This document shows positions 8,663 through 16,707 of a stretch of DNA of 45,893 nucleotides, piece by piece (within the stretch, counting starts at the first letter, position 1; each line of letters begins with the position of its first letter). The position numbers were made by a program, and so were the translations under genes. Where the stretch lies: positions 1-45,893 of the forward strand of contig JBFMFE010000013.1 of assembly GCA_040752295.1 (NCBI GenBank), given 5' to 3'. This DNA is from JBFMFE01 sp040752295 (GTDB lineage: Bacteria; UBP15; UBA6099; JBFMBQ01). The notes beneath the pieces were generated by a model. The model saw only the letters and a program-made list of their open reading frames with translations. It was not told the DNA's origin and did not search any database.

Positions 8663-9497
8663 GGGGAGCGTGCGCGCGGGGTCGAAAGCCGCCCGCGACG
8701 CCGCGCGGATGAGACGGCGCGTGCGCGAACTGGAATCGAGACTGAAGACGCTGGAGCAGGAAAAGGACGCCTTCGTGTCCATTGTCTCCCACGAGTTGAG
8801 GACGCCCCTTGCCGTGATCAAGGGCTACCTCGACCTTGCTTCGGAAGGAATCCTGGGGGAGATTCCCCCCCGGTTGACGGAGCCGATCCTGAAGTCGAAG
8901 GAAAGCGCCGACAGGCTGCACCGCCTGATTGAGAACCTGCTCGAGGTATCCCGGCTCGAGGACGGGCGCCTCCCCCTGAAATGGAAATCGGTGAGCGTGC
9001 ACTCTCTCCTCTCCGGCGCGGTGTCGGACATGGAGTCTCAACTGAAAAGAAAAAAGCTCCGCCTGAAGCTCGCGATCGAGGACGGCCTGCCCCTGATACT
9101 CGCGGATGAGGAAAAGATGAGGCGCGTGCTGGACCAGTTGCTCGCGAACGCGGTGACCCACTCGCCCGCCGGCGAGGAGGTCGTCGTGGAGTCCGGCGCG
9201 TGGAAGGGCGCGGGGGAAAACGCCGCACGCGCGCCGTCGCGCGTCTTCATCGGCGTCGCCAACCGCGGCGAGGAGATACCCCCCGGAATGCGGGAGAAGA
9301 TTTTCGAGCGCTTCAGACAGGTGGAGCCGCCTCTGACGAGGCGAAAAGGAGGGTCGGGGCTGGGACTTTACTACTGCAAGAACATCGTTGAGCTGCACGG
9401 CGGCAGGATTTGGGTGGAATCGGGAAGGCGCGGTACCGTCAGATTCGTCTTCACGCTCGCCCTGGACCCGCTCGCCGGGCGCGGCGAAAAATCCTGA
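8655..9497 (+). CDS. Soluble sensor histidine kinase
   Basis: 280 residues without membrane helices. An N-terminal coiled coil (about 20-40) leads into the HisKA domain with the H-box VSHELRTPL (H46). The ATPase domain has an N-box with N165 in LLANAVTHS and a G2 box GSGLGLYY (233-240). The G1 box is altered: VANRGEEIPPG in place of the usual DxGxG. With no PAS, GAF or membrane sensor, the signal probably comes through a partner protein. It is translated in overlap with the receiver protein before it. Confidence 0.9.
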   Translation: MPEGSVRAGSKAARDAARMRRRVRELESRLKTLEQEKDAFVSIVSHELRTPLAVIKGYLDLASEGILGEIPPRLTEPILKSKESADRLHRLIENLLEVSRLEDGRLPLKWKSVSVHSLLSGAVSDMESQLKRKKLRLKLAIEDGLPLILADEEKMRRVLDQLLANAVTHSPAGEEVVVESGAWKGAGENAARAPSRVFIGVANRGEEIPPGMREKIFERFRQVEPPLTRRKGGSGLGLYYCKNIVELHGGRIWVESGRRGTVRFVFTLALDPLAGRGEKS

Positions 9498-9548
9498 GTC
9501 CCCCCTCGGTTTGCCCCCGCAGCCTTTCTACTTGTTGAAATTAGTCCG

Positions 9549-9564
9549 TGTGACGAAAATCACA
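9549..9564. promoter_or_regulatory. CRP/FNR-family operator palindrome
   Basis: TGTGA-CGAAAA-TCACA is a perfect match to the TGTGA-N6-TCACA operator of the CRP/FNR superfamily. It lies just upstream of a promoter-like pair (9575-9604), so an activator bound here could drive the lipoprotein gene at 9872. The regulator is not in the window. Confidence 0.6.
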
Positions 9565-9591
9565 ACTTTAAAAGTTGGCTTTTAGTTGTGA
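9560..9591 (+). other. Stem-loop overlapping the operator
   Basis: TCACAACT (9560-9567) pairs with AGTTGTGA (9584-9591), extended inwards by AAAAG with CTTTT. It shares five bases with the CRP-type site. It may be a second operator or an RNA structure. Confidence 0.4.
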
Positions 9592-9634
9592 ACGATGGTA
9601 AAATGTATAAACCGATGTGTCTTTCGTTAAAACT

Positions 9635-9677
9635 CCACAGCGGAGCCGGTGACACAGTCTTTCCGGTGGATTTTTTT
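9635..9677 (+). terminator. Possible intrinsic terminator or attenuator
   Basis: CCAC (9635-9638) and CGGA (9641-9644) pair with TCCG and GTGG (9662-9669), followed after one base by seven Ts (9671-9677). It could end the regulator-kinase transcript or attenuate transcription towards the lipoprotein gene. Confidence 0.5.
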
Positions 9678-9871
9678 CTGTTTCTTTTAACCTTTCCGCC
9701 GAAAACGTGTCATAATATGCGCGCCACGTACAAGTATCACTCACATTATGGAGGCTGATTGAAATCGGGAATGGGAGCAACGTTCCATAGGCGTCACGGC
9801 GTGGATAGGGGGATATCCGCTCCGTTATTCATAATTTTTTGAAAAAAACAGAGGAAAAAGGGAGGGAAACA

Positions 9872-12800
9872 ATGTTGAAAAAACTTCTACCTGTCGCGCT
9901 CGGCATACTCCTTGCCGCGGTCTTCACCGCCGGCTGCGGCGGGGGCGGCGGAGGCGCCGGGGGCGTGGGCGGCACGATGAACAACGGGCAGGTTAACGGG
10001 AAAGTGACGCTCCCCGGCTACGAGGGAGCGGGAAGGGTCGCCGGCGGGGGCGGCGCGCGCCTCGCCATGGCTCCACTGCCGCGCGAGGGCTTCCAGATCG
10101 CGCAGGGCACCACGGTGCAGGCGTGCGTTCTCAACGACTCCGGACAGGTTACGACCGAGTGCTACTCCGGCACCCTCACGCCAAGCGCCACGGAGCCGTC
10201 GGAGGCGTCGTTCACCATATCGAACCTCCCCACCGACGAGGAAAACATGATCGTTCAGGTCATCCCGCCCGGCTCGACCGACCCGCTTGTGGAGGCTATC
10301 GTACCAGCCGTACTTACGGGTACGGACGCCGCCAACAACCCCGTCTACGTCACGTTCGAGACCGACGCCGAGGCGGACATCGCAAAGGCGCTCATCGCGG
10401 AACTCAAAGCAGCCAACGTGGCCGACCCCGTGGGCGAACTGGACATTATCCAGTTGAAGGAAACCATCACGCCGGACATGGCCCTCAGCGCGGACTTTTT
10501 CGACTCGACCAGAAGGGGTCAGGTGGTGTCCGGCATCGCACAGTCCCTTAGAAAAGCCCACGAGACCCTTCGCGCGCAGCTCAAGGCGGCGGGAGCGGGC
10601 GATACCGACATCCCGGCGATCATGAAGCAGATCGCGAAGGAGGAAATGAAGAAAGAGCTTCTGCTCGAAAAGGCGCACTACGAGGGCGTGTCGGTTGACT
10701 CAATCGCCTCCCAGCTCGAAGCGATAGAGCAGGCGATTTCCTCTAAGAAGGAAACCGTCATGGAAGCGATTGCGGGACTCACCCCCGCAAACCTGGGGCT
10801 TCAGGAGGACGGCGCAGTCTTCGACGCCGCAGCGGAGATGGCGGCGGACGCGTTCAACGATGACGTGTCGGGAACCCTCGCAACGGCGTGCGCGGGCTGC
10901 GACGCCTCGCTCGTCAACCTCGTCGAGGCAATCGGAGAGGCTCAGTCGCTGCTCAACGACATCCGCGAGAAACTCATAGTCCTTCTTCCCCCGGCGACCA
11001 TGGAAGGCGCGATGCCGGTTCCGCCGCCCCTCAAAATCCTCGCCCACACGCTCCAGATTGACTGGGCGATCATAGAAGGTCAGATGAGGCTCGTACAGGA
11101 CGCGAAGAGAAAACTCGAGGCAGCGCTCTCGGACCCCACCGCCGATCCCAACGTCGTCAGGGAGGAATTCGACAGGACGATAAAGAACGTCCGCGACGCG
11201 CTTCTGACGGTTTACGTGGGGCTATCCTACGAAGCCATCACTTCGATAGAGACGAAGCTCGATGCGGCGCAGGCGAAGGTCGTGACCGCGCTCGACGCCG
11301 CGGCCCTCACACCGACCGTGATGAACACCTTCCACGCCGACGTGGACGCAGCCTTCGCGAACCTCGATACTTACGTGCCCGCGCAGCCGAACGGCGTGAC
11401 CCTCACCGCCGAACAGCGCAGCCGGCTTCTGTGGGCGATACGCGACATCTTCATTCACACGACAATCCACCTGCCCCCGCACATCCTCAAGCCCAAGGAC
11501 GGCGATTCGGACGGCTGCCCCGACTTCATAGACACCGACGACACCAGCGCCGCGGTTTCCAACTGCCCGAAGCCCGCCGACGTGCAGCCGCAGGAAACTA
11601 CCCTCACGGATTCCGATTCCGACGGCTATCCCGACAGGATCGAGCAGGATTTCGGAACCGATCCGAGCGATGCGACGTCTCACCCGGACGACGTGGCGGG
11701 AACGGACCCGGTGTTCTGCATCGCGCTCGCCGGCGCCGCCTGCCCGCTGCCCAAGCCTTCAGATGGAGTGGACAACGACGGCGACGGCAGCGTTGACGAG
11801 GAACTTCCGGACGGTATTGACAACGACGGCAATAACGGAATTGACGAAGACATCATGAACCCCGAAAACGTCCCCATGGCGAAAGTTTCGGGAACGATCC
11901 TCTACAACAACGCGCCCGTTGAGAGCGCATACGCCGGTCTTTTCCTGTCGCCGGACTTCATGGGCGCGCAGCCCGTGAACGGCGGAGGTCCCACCGGCGC
12001 CGATGGAAAGTTCACCATCGTGGGCGTCAAGCCGGGAACGTACTTCGTCGCGGGCTTCAAGGACGTGAACCTCGACGGGATGCCCACCCCAGACTGCGAC
12101 GCGTTCGGATTCTACGGGACCGAAGTGACCGACCCTTCCGGCGCGAAGAAGTACGTCGCGCTGCCGCTGGATGTGCCTTTCGGGACGTCATCGGTGACGA
12201 TTGACAAAATAGTGGTCGTGAAACAGGCGAGCACGACCTGCGCCCCGGTGACCGTCACGAACGCAGGCGCGGTCTCCGGCACCGTGAAGAAAGCCGACGG
12301 CAGCGCTGTCCCCGGCGCGGGCGTGTCGGCAATCGTCCCGCCGAACTCCACGACGATGCCCCCCGCCGTCCCCGCCCCAACGTCAACGGACGCGAACGGG
12401 GCGTTCACCATACAGAAAGTGCCGGCGGGCATGTGGGAGATCGTGACCTTCATCGAACGCGCCACTTCGACCGGTACGACGGACATTAAGAGACTGTCCC
12501 AGATAGTGACGGTGACGGCGAACGCGACGGCGACGGTGAACTTCGTTCTCATGGACGAGGCGCCGCCCTGCTCGCTCACCACGACCGCGTGCCCGGCGCA
12601 CTCGTTCCTGAACTTCGAGTGCGGCTGCGTGTGCGAGATGGGCTACAAGCCGGTGATCAGCACCACGACGGGCGCGCTCGTAAGCTGCGAAGTGCCGCCC
12701 GCGACGTGCAATCTGTCGTGCACGGGCGACAACGAAATTCTCCTCGGCGACATCTGCGAGTGCGGTTGCTTGATGGGCTACGTGAGGGTTTATATCCCGG

Positions 12801-13399
12801 ACGCGACCGGCCTCATGACGCCGAAATGCGTGGGTCCGGTCGGCTCCATCGGAGGGCAGGCGGCGGACGCGAACGGGAACGGTGTTCCCGGCGCCGGGAT
12901 ACACCTCTACTGCATTCCCTCGACCGCTGACCTTGCGTCGCACTGCGATGCGGCGCTCCAGATGGGCTACCAGCCGCCGCAGGACATCGTCACCGACGAG
13001 ACCGGCAAGTTCTTCGTCGGCGCCGTCCCCGTCGGCAAGTGGGACGTGAAGGCGGTGTCCCTCCAGATGCAGAAGTACGGCGTGAAACAGGGAGTGGCTG
13101 TCGCCACGGCGACCCAATCGTTCGCAACCGTGGTGCTCGACACGCCGCTCGATTCCACGCTGTGTCCGGAGGGCACGGCATTTGACGCGACGCTCAACAC
13201 CTGCGTTTTCAACTGCCCGCCGGAACTGGTGACGGGCGGCGGCAGCGTCACCTGCGTAACCCTCTGGGCGCCCGTGTGCGGGTGGTCGGCGTCTTCGACG
13301 ACGAAAAAGACGTACTCGAACGAGTGCGTCGCTTGCACGTCGGGCGAGGTGCAGAGCTACATCAAAGGCGAGTGCCCGACCGCGACCGTGGGAATCTGA
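9872..13399 (+). CDS. Large modular surface lipoprotein with a C-terminal Kazal-like domain
   Basis: 1175 residues from the ATG at 9872, which has a GGAGGG site just upstream (9861-9866). A lipoprotein signal ends at the lipobox TAGC (C22), followed by a polyglycine stretch. Residues to about 530 are largely helical. Then come: Asp-rich thrombospondin-3-like calcium repeats (about 540-600), DGVDNDGDG/DGIDNDGNN repeats (about 631-655), three carboxypeptidase-regulatory-like beta-sandwich modules (about 670-745, 798-896 and 989-1090) with Cys-rich EGF-like segments between the later ones, and a Kazal-type module (about 1126-1172: APVCG, TYSNEC, GEC). It is probably a cell-surface protein. A protease-inhibitor role is possible from the Kazal fold but unproven. 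Confidence 0.85.
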   Translation: MLKKLLPVALGILLAAVFTAGCGGGGGGAGGVGGTMNNGQVNGKVTLPGYEGAGRVAGGGGARLAMAPLPREGFQIAQGTTVQACVLNDSGQVTTECYSGTLTPSATEPSEASFTISNLPTDEENMIVQVIPPGSTDPLVEAIVPAVLTGTDAANNPVYVTFETDAEADIAKALIAELKAANVADPVGELDIIQLKETITPDMALSADFFDSTRRGQVVSGIAQSLRKAHETLRAQLKAAGAGDTDIPAIMKQIAKEEMKKELLLEKAHYEGVSVDSIASQLEAIEQAISSKKETVMEAIAGLTPANLGLQEDGAVFDAAAEMAADAFNDDVSGTLATACAGCDASLVNLVEAIGEAQSLLNDIREKLIVLLPPATMEGAMPVPPPLKILAHTLQIDWAIIEGQMRLVQDAKRKLEAALSDPTADPNVVREEFDRTIKNVRDALLTVYVGLSYEAITSIETKLDAAQAKVVTALDAAALTPTVMNTFHADVDAAFANLDTYVPAQPNGVTLTAEQRSRLLWAIRDIFIHTTIHLPPHILKPKDGDSDGCPDFIDTDDTSAAVSNCPKPADVQPQETTLTDSDSDGYPDRIEQDFGTDPSDATSHPDDVAGTDPVFCIALAGAACPLPKPSDGVDNDGDGSVDEELPDGIDNDGNNGIDEDIMNPENVPMAKVSGTILYNNAPVESAYAGLFLSPDFMGAQPVNGGGPTGADGKFTIVGVKPGTYFVAGFKDVNLDGMPTPDCDAFGFYGTEVTDPSGAKKYVALPLDVPFGTSSVTIDKIVVVKQASTTCAPVTVTNAGAVSGTVKKADGSAVPGAGVSAIVPPNSTTMPPAVPAPTSTDANGAFTIQKVPAGMWEIVTFIERATSTGTTDIKRLSQIVTVTANATATVNFVLMDEAPPCSLTTTACPAHSFLNFECGCVCEMGYKPVISTTTGALVSCEVPPATCNLSCTGDNEILLGDICECGCLMGYVRVYIPDATGLMTPKCVGPVGSIGGQAADANGNGVPGAGIHLYCIPSTADLASHCDAALQMGYQPPQDIVTDETGKFFVGAVPVGKWDVKAVSLQMQKYGVKQGVAVATATQSFATVVLDTPLDSTLCPEGTAFDATLNTCVFNCPPELVTGGGSVTCVTLWAPVCGWSASSTTKKTYSNECVACTSGEVQSYIKGECPTATVGI

Positions 13400-13459
13400 A
13401 AAGCGTCCTCCGGCGCCGCCGCGCCGGGTGAGCCGGGAATTCCTGCCGGCAGAATCCGA

Positions 13460-13496
13460 GGGGGGAGTGAACAGTCACTCCCCCCTCTTTCTTTTA
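13460..13496 (+). terminator. Intrinsic terminator of the lipoprotein gene
   Basis: GGGGGGAGTGA (13460-13470), loop ACAG, TCACTCCCCCC (13475-13485): a perfect 11-bp stem followed by a T-rich tract (13486-13496). It lies about 60 bases past the lipoprotein stop. Confidence 0.9.
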
Positions 13497-13499
13497 TCA

Positions 13500-13761
13500 A
13501 TACACCCGGACGCGTGGAAATTGGGAGAAGGCGGGGTTCAAAAAGGTCGAAAGGCCGGAAAAGCCGCAGACTGGTGATATAATCTTATGGAGAGGGCAAG
13601 GTCACGTCGGAATAGTCGTTGATCCCGTAGAAAAGACTTTCATAGGCGCTCAGACCTCGACAGGGGTTGACGTGGCAGGTTATTCCGGGGGATACTGGGG
13701 CGATCAGAAGCATGATTTTTACAGGTACAAAAAGCGGCGGCAGCGAGGTGACGAAAAATGA
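13500..13761 (+). pseudogene. C-terminal remnant of an NlpC/P60-type peptidase
   Basis: An open frame with no start ends at the TGA at 13759-13761. It reads ...EKPQTGDIILWRGQ, then GHVGIVVDP, then FIGAQTSTGVDVAGYSGGYW. This is the C-terminal half of the NlpC/P60 cell-wall peptidase fold, with the GD-I-W/GHVGIV segment that carries the catalytic histidine. The N-terminal part with the catalytic cysteine is missing; upstream lies the terminator of the previous gene. Its stop overlaps the start of the next gene by four bases (ATGA), so an intact two-gene operon probably existed before the 5' part was lost. Confidence 0.7.
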
Positions 13762-14222
13762 TGAAATATCTTCCCCTTCTCGTCCTGTCTGTTTTTTTGT
13801 TCGCTCAGACGGATAAAGCGGAATCAAAAGACAAAAAGCTCGGCGCGGCTGGAATGGTTGTAAAGATATATTGCGAGCTTGACGGACTCGGCGCAAAACT
13901 GGCAACCGACACATGGAAATTTATAAGAGTGCTCTTCGACTGGGAAGACGAGCCGGGCTGGGATTTTATGTATATTATTGACCGTTACGAGATAGTAAGC
14001 GAGAGGTACAAAGGAGACAGGGCTTTTGTCAGGGTAAGGTATCACCTGGTCGGCATACTGGAAGGTAATGACCCTTTCAAGAAACAAAACAAGATCGAAA
14101 ATGTTACTTACGAGCTTAAATATACGAGAGACGGATGGAAAATAACTGATGAGCACACGAAGACTTCCTATCCCCCGCACGTTTTCCTGAAGCTGTACGA
14201 AGAGGACATTTCACGCAGGTAG
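13758..14222 (+). CDS. Small secreted protein of unknown function
   Basis: 154 residues with a likely Sec signal peptide (about residues 1-22, LPLLVLSVFLFAQT). The mature part is rich in charged and aromatic residues and in predicted beta strands, with no cysteine pairs of note and no family I recognise. The start overlaps the stop of the NlpC/P60 remnant, so it may once have been a partner or immunity protein for that peptidase; this is inference. Base composition is clearly more AT-rich than the neighbours, as in the remnant before it. With its leader gene broken, its expression is uncertain. Confidence 0.65.
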   Translation: MMKYLPLLVLSVFLFAQTDKAESKDKKLGAAGMVVKIYCELDGLGAKLATDTWKFIRVLFDWEDEPGWDFMYIIDRYEIVSERYKGDRAFVRVRYHLVGILEGNDPFKKQNKIENVTYELKYTRDGWKITDEHTKTSYPPHVFLKLYEEDISRR

Positions 14223-14305
14223 GTCCCGATTCTGAAAAACCGGGCGGCTTCTACCGCGGACAAGGCACGTGGAGCGGCTGTTTCAAACCCACGGAGAGGG
14301 CAAGC

Positions 14306-15499
14306 TCAGCCGCCCCACACGCCGGGGATCGCCGCAGAGCAGAACCTGCACGCGCCCCGCGCGGTCACGTTGTTCTCGGAAACGAAATACTGCGACCTGA
14401 CGACGAGCCTCTTTCCGCACTTGTGGCAGAACGTGTTTTCGGCTTCGTGCCCCGGGACGTTGCCCAGATAGACGTAGTGCAGTCCCGCCTCGAGCGCGGT
14501 CTCCCTCGCGCGCTCGAGCGTGTTGACCGGCGTGCGCGGCAGGTTCGTCATCATGTATATGGGGTGAAACCGCGTGAAGTGGAGCGGCACGTCGGGACCG
14601 AGGTTTTTCATGATCCACTTCGACATCGCACGGATGTCTTTCACGTCGTCGTTGAGCGTGGGGACGACAAGGTAGACCATCTCGCACCACGTGTTCAGTT
14701 CTTTCAGGAGGACCAGCGTGTCGAGGACGGGTTTCAGTTCGCCGTCGCAGGTCTCCCTGTAGAACTTGTCCGTGTACGCCTTGAAATCCACCTTGACGGC
14801 GTCGAGGACCTTGCACAGCTCGCGCAAGGGTTTTTCGTTGATGTACCCGTTCGTGATCATGACGTTTTTGAGGCTCGCCTTTTTTCCTTCGACCGCGCAG
14901 TCGTACATGTACCTGTAGAAGACCACGGGTTCGCCGTATGTGTAGGCGATTGTGTGCGCGCTGCTGTTCCGGGCGAAGCGCGCGAGTTCGTCGGGCATGA
15001 GCCTGACGTTGGGCGTCTGTTCGGGTCTGGACTGTGAGATGTCCCAGTTCTGGCAGAACTTACAGTTGAAGTTGCACCCGGCGGTGGAGATGGAGGCGGC
15101 GATGGTTCCGGGCAGGAAATGGAAGAGCGGTTTCTTCTCGATGGGGTCGTTGTGCACGGCGCAGGGGTTTGCGTAGGCGAGCGTGTAGTATTTGCCCTTC
15201 CGGTTCTCCTTGTTGCCGCAATAGCCCCGTTCCTGGTCGCCGACCTTGCATTTTTTGGGGCACACCTGGCACTCGACGACCCTGTTTTTGAGTTTTTCGT
15301 AGAACGGGACTTCCATCACGGCGAATATGCCCCTCTGCTCGTCCGTGATGGGGTTCTGTTTGTCGCCGCCGCTCGCGGCGGCGCGCGCCGCCGGGGCGGG
15401 AATAGACGATGCGCGTGCCGCGAGCGGGAGCGACGCGCCCGCGGCGCCGGCTTTCAGGAGAAACTCCCTTCTGGATGTTCTGTCCGCGCGTTCGTTCAT
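14306..15499 (-). CDS. amrS: AmmeMemoRadiSam-system radical SAM enzyme with Tat signal
   Basis: 397 residues. The N-terminus has a twin-arginine signal (SRREFLLKAGAAGASLPLA). Then comes a Cys set C77, C80, C84 and C94, the radical SAM motif GCNFNCKFCQNW (C142, C146, C149), and a C-terminal zinc-ribbon-like part (CHKCGKR, CRFC). This matches the AmrS family, related to pyruvate formate-lyase activases and named for co-occurrence with Memo and AMMECR1 proteins; its reaction is not established. Memo and AMMECR1 genes are not here. A Tat signal implies export of a folded iron-sulfur protein. It lies 28 bases after the DUF362 gene on the same strand, so they are probably co-transcribed. Confidence 0.85.
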   Translation of the reverse strand: MNERADRTSRREFLLKAGAAGASLPLAARASSIPAPAARAAASGGDKQNPITDEQRGIFAVMEVPFYEKLKNRVVECQVCPKKCKVGDQERGYCGNKENRKGKYYTLAYANPCAVHNDPIEKKPLFHFLPGTIAASISTAGCNFNCKFCQNWDISQSRPEQTPNVRLMPDELARFARNSSAHTIAYTYGEPVVFYRYMYDCAVEGKKASLKNVMITNGYINEKPLRELCKVLDAVKVDFKAYTDKFYRETCDGELKPVLDTLVLLKELNTWCEMVYLVVPTLNDDVKDIRAMSKWIMKNLGPDVPLHFTRFHPIYMMTNLPRTPVNTLERARETALEAGLHYVYLGNVPGHEAENTFCHKCGKRLVVRSQYFVSENNVTARGACRFCSAAIPGVWGG

Positions 15500-15527
15500 G
15501 GCTGCGCCGCCGGTTCCGCGTGGCGGC

Positions 15528-16574
15528 TTACGAGATTTCGATGATTTTTATGCGCTTCATATCCGCCGCGCCGAGGTTTCGAGGCGGGGCGGCGGCGGAG
15601 AGGACGTGCCGCGCGGGGCGCTCGGCTTCGGCAAGGGTGGGCAGTCCGTTTTCCCTGCGTTTGCGCTCGATGATGGAGAGCGCCACGGTGTCGAGCGCCA
15701 CGGGGTCGGTAGAGACGATTATGGCGTTGTGGCGCCAGGACCAGTGGGACTTGAACCCGGGTCCGCCGTTGTATTGCGCGGTCGTGGCGTCGCAGACGAC
15801 CAGGCGCGTTTTGCCGCCGAGCGCGGGCATCGAGTACACGTCCGCGATGAACGGGTCGCATCCGTTGGCGTGGTATTTGTTGGGGTTGTGAATCGCGCCG
15901 TAATAATTTTTCAGGCTGCACGAGACGCCGGCGAGGTCGTGGTCCTTGAGGACGGGGACGTTCACGAGCGCGCTGCACATGGTTGAGGCGATCCTGCTGA
16001 CGCGCGAGGCGACCTGCCCCGCGGACGTCAGTTCCCTGTCGTAGCCCGCACGGGGATTGTCGGTTCCGAAGCATCCGATGCCGCCGCCGTCGGCGCGTAT
16101 CCTGTATCCCGCCTTGCGCAGGTCCCGGTCGTTGCTGTCCCAGATCAGTATGCTTGTGGGCGGCACGCCGGCTTCCTGTATGCCGGCGCACACGGCGTTC
16201 ACCAGTTCTTCTCGGGGCGAGAGGCTTCTTCCGCCGAGACAGTTGACCTTCACGCCGACCTGGTCGAAGGGCGAGAAGAAGCGCTTCCATGCGGCTTTGT
16301 CCGACTTCTCTCCGGAGATTATCCTGACGGCGCCGAAGAGGAGTTCGCCGGTGAGAGTTTCGTCGAGCGATGAACCATTCCAGACCTTCTCGTTGCGTGC
16401 GATAACGACGGTGGATTTGTCGCCCGGGCGGGCTGGAGCGGTGTTTTTTTCGGCGCCGGTCTCAGCCCTCGCGCAGCCGGGCGGGATTGACAAGCCGGCG
16501 GCGGCGATGACCCCCGCCCTGATGAAATCCCTTCGTGGGATTCTCTTCGCGCTGTCTCCGCTCAAGACGTTCAC
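15528..16574 (-). CDS. DUF362 protein with Tat signal
   Basis: 348 residues, GTG start. A twin-arginine signal (IPRRDFIRAGVIAAAGLSIPPGC) may end in a lipoprotein-like cysteine. The body matches DUF362: VGVKVNCLGG, a central VNVPVLKDHD block, an LKNYYGAIHNP block and the late STDPVALDTVAL motif. The ferredoxin-type Cys clusters found in some DUF362 proteins are absent. Function unknown. DUF362 genes often sit beside radical SAM genes, as here with amrS. Both proteins would reach the periplasm together. Confidence 0.85.
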   Translation of the reverse strand: MNVLSGDSAKRIPRRDFIRAGVIAAAGLSIPPGCARAETGAEKNTAPARPGDKSTVVIARNEKVWNGSSLDETLTGELLFGAVRIISGEKSDKAAWKRFFSPFDQVGVKVNCLGGRSLSPREELVNAVCAGIQEAGVPPTSILIWDSNDRDLRKAGYRIRADGGGIGCFGTDNPRAGYDRELTSAGQVASRVSRIASTMCSALVNVPVLKDHDLAGVSCSLKNYYGAIHNPNKYHANGCDPFIADVYSMPALGGKTRLVVCDATTAQYNGGPGFKSHWSWRHNAIIVSTDPVALDTVALSIIERKRRENGLPTLAEAERPARHVLSAAAPPRNLGAADMKRIKIIEIS

Positions 16575-16707
16575 CGGAAGTCGTGAGAGACGGTTTGCCG
16601 CGCTTCCCGGGGCGCCGCCGCCGCGCCGGGCGCTTCAAATTGAGTATAACCGCGCGGGGTGGGGGCGACAACGCCGTTTGCGGCGCGGTGGGCGCCGGCG
16701 GGCGGGG

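Larger units (their letters stand above)
9498..9871. other. Regulatory gap before the large lipoprotein gene
   Basis: No gene is supported. The 374-base stretch holds a CRP/FNR-type palindrome, a stem-loop, a promoter-like pair (TTGGCT at 9575-9580, 18 bases, TAAAAT at 9599-9604), a terminator-like hairpin, and a later weak promoter-like pair (TTTAAC at 9686-9691 and CATAAT at 9711-9716). It is AT-rich compared with its flanks. Confidence 0.5.

Noticed and set aside
9498..9871. A c-di-GMP or other riboswitch before the large lipoprotein gene.
   Set aside because: I looked for the GEMM core motifs and other known conserved cores and found none; only the operator, promoter-like sites and a terminator-like hairpin are supported.
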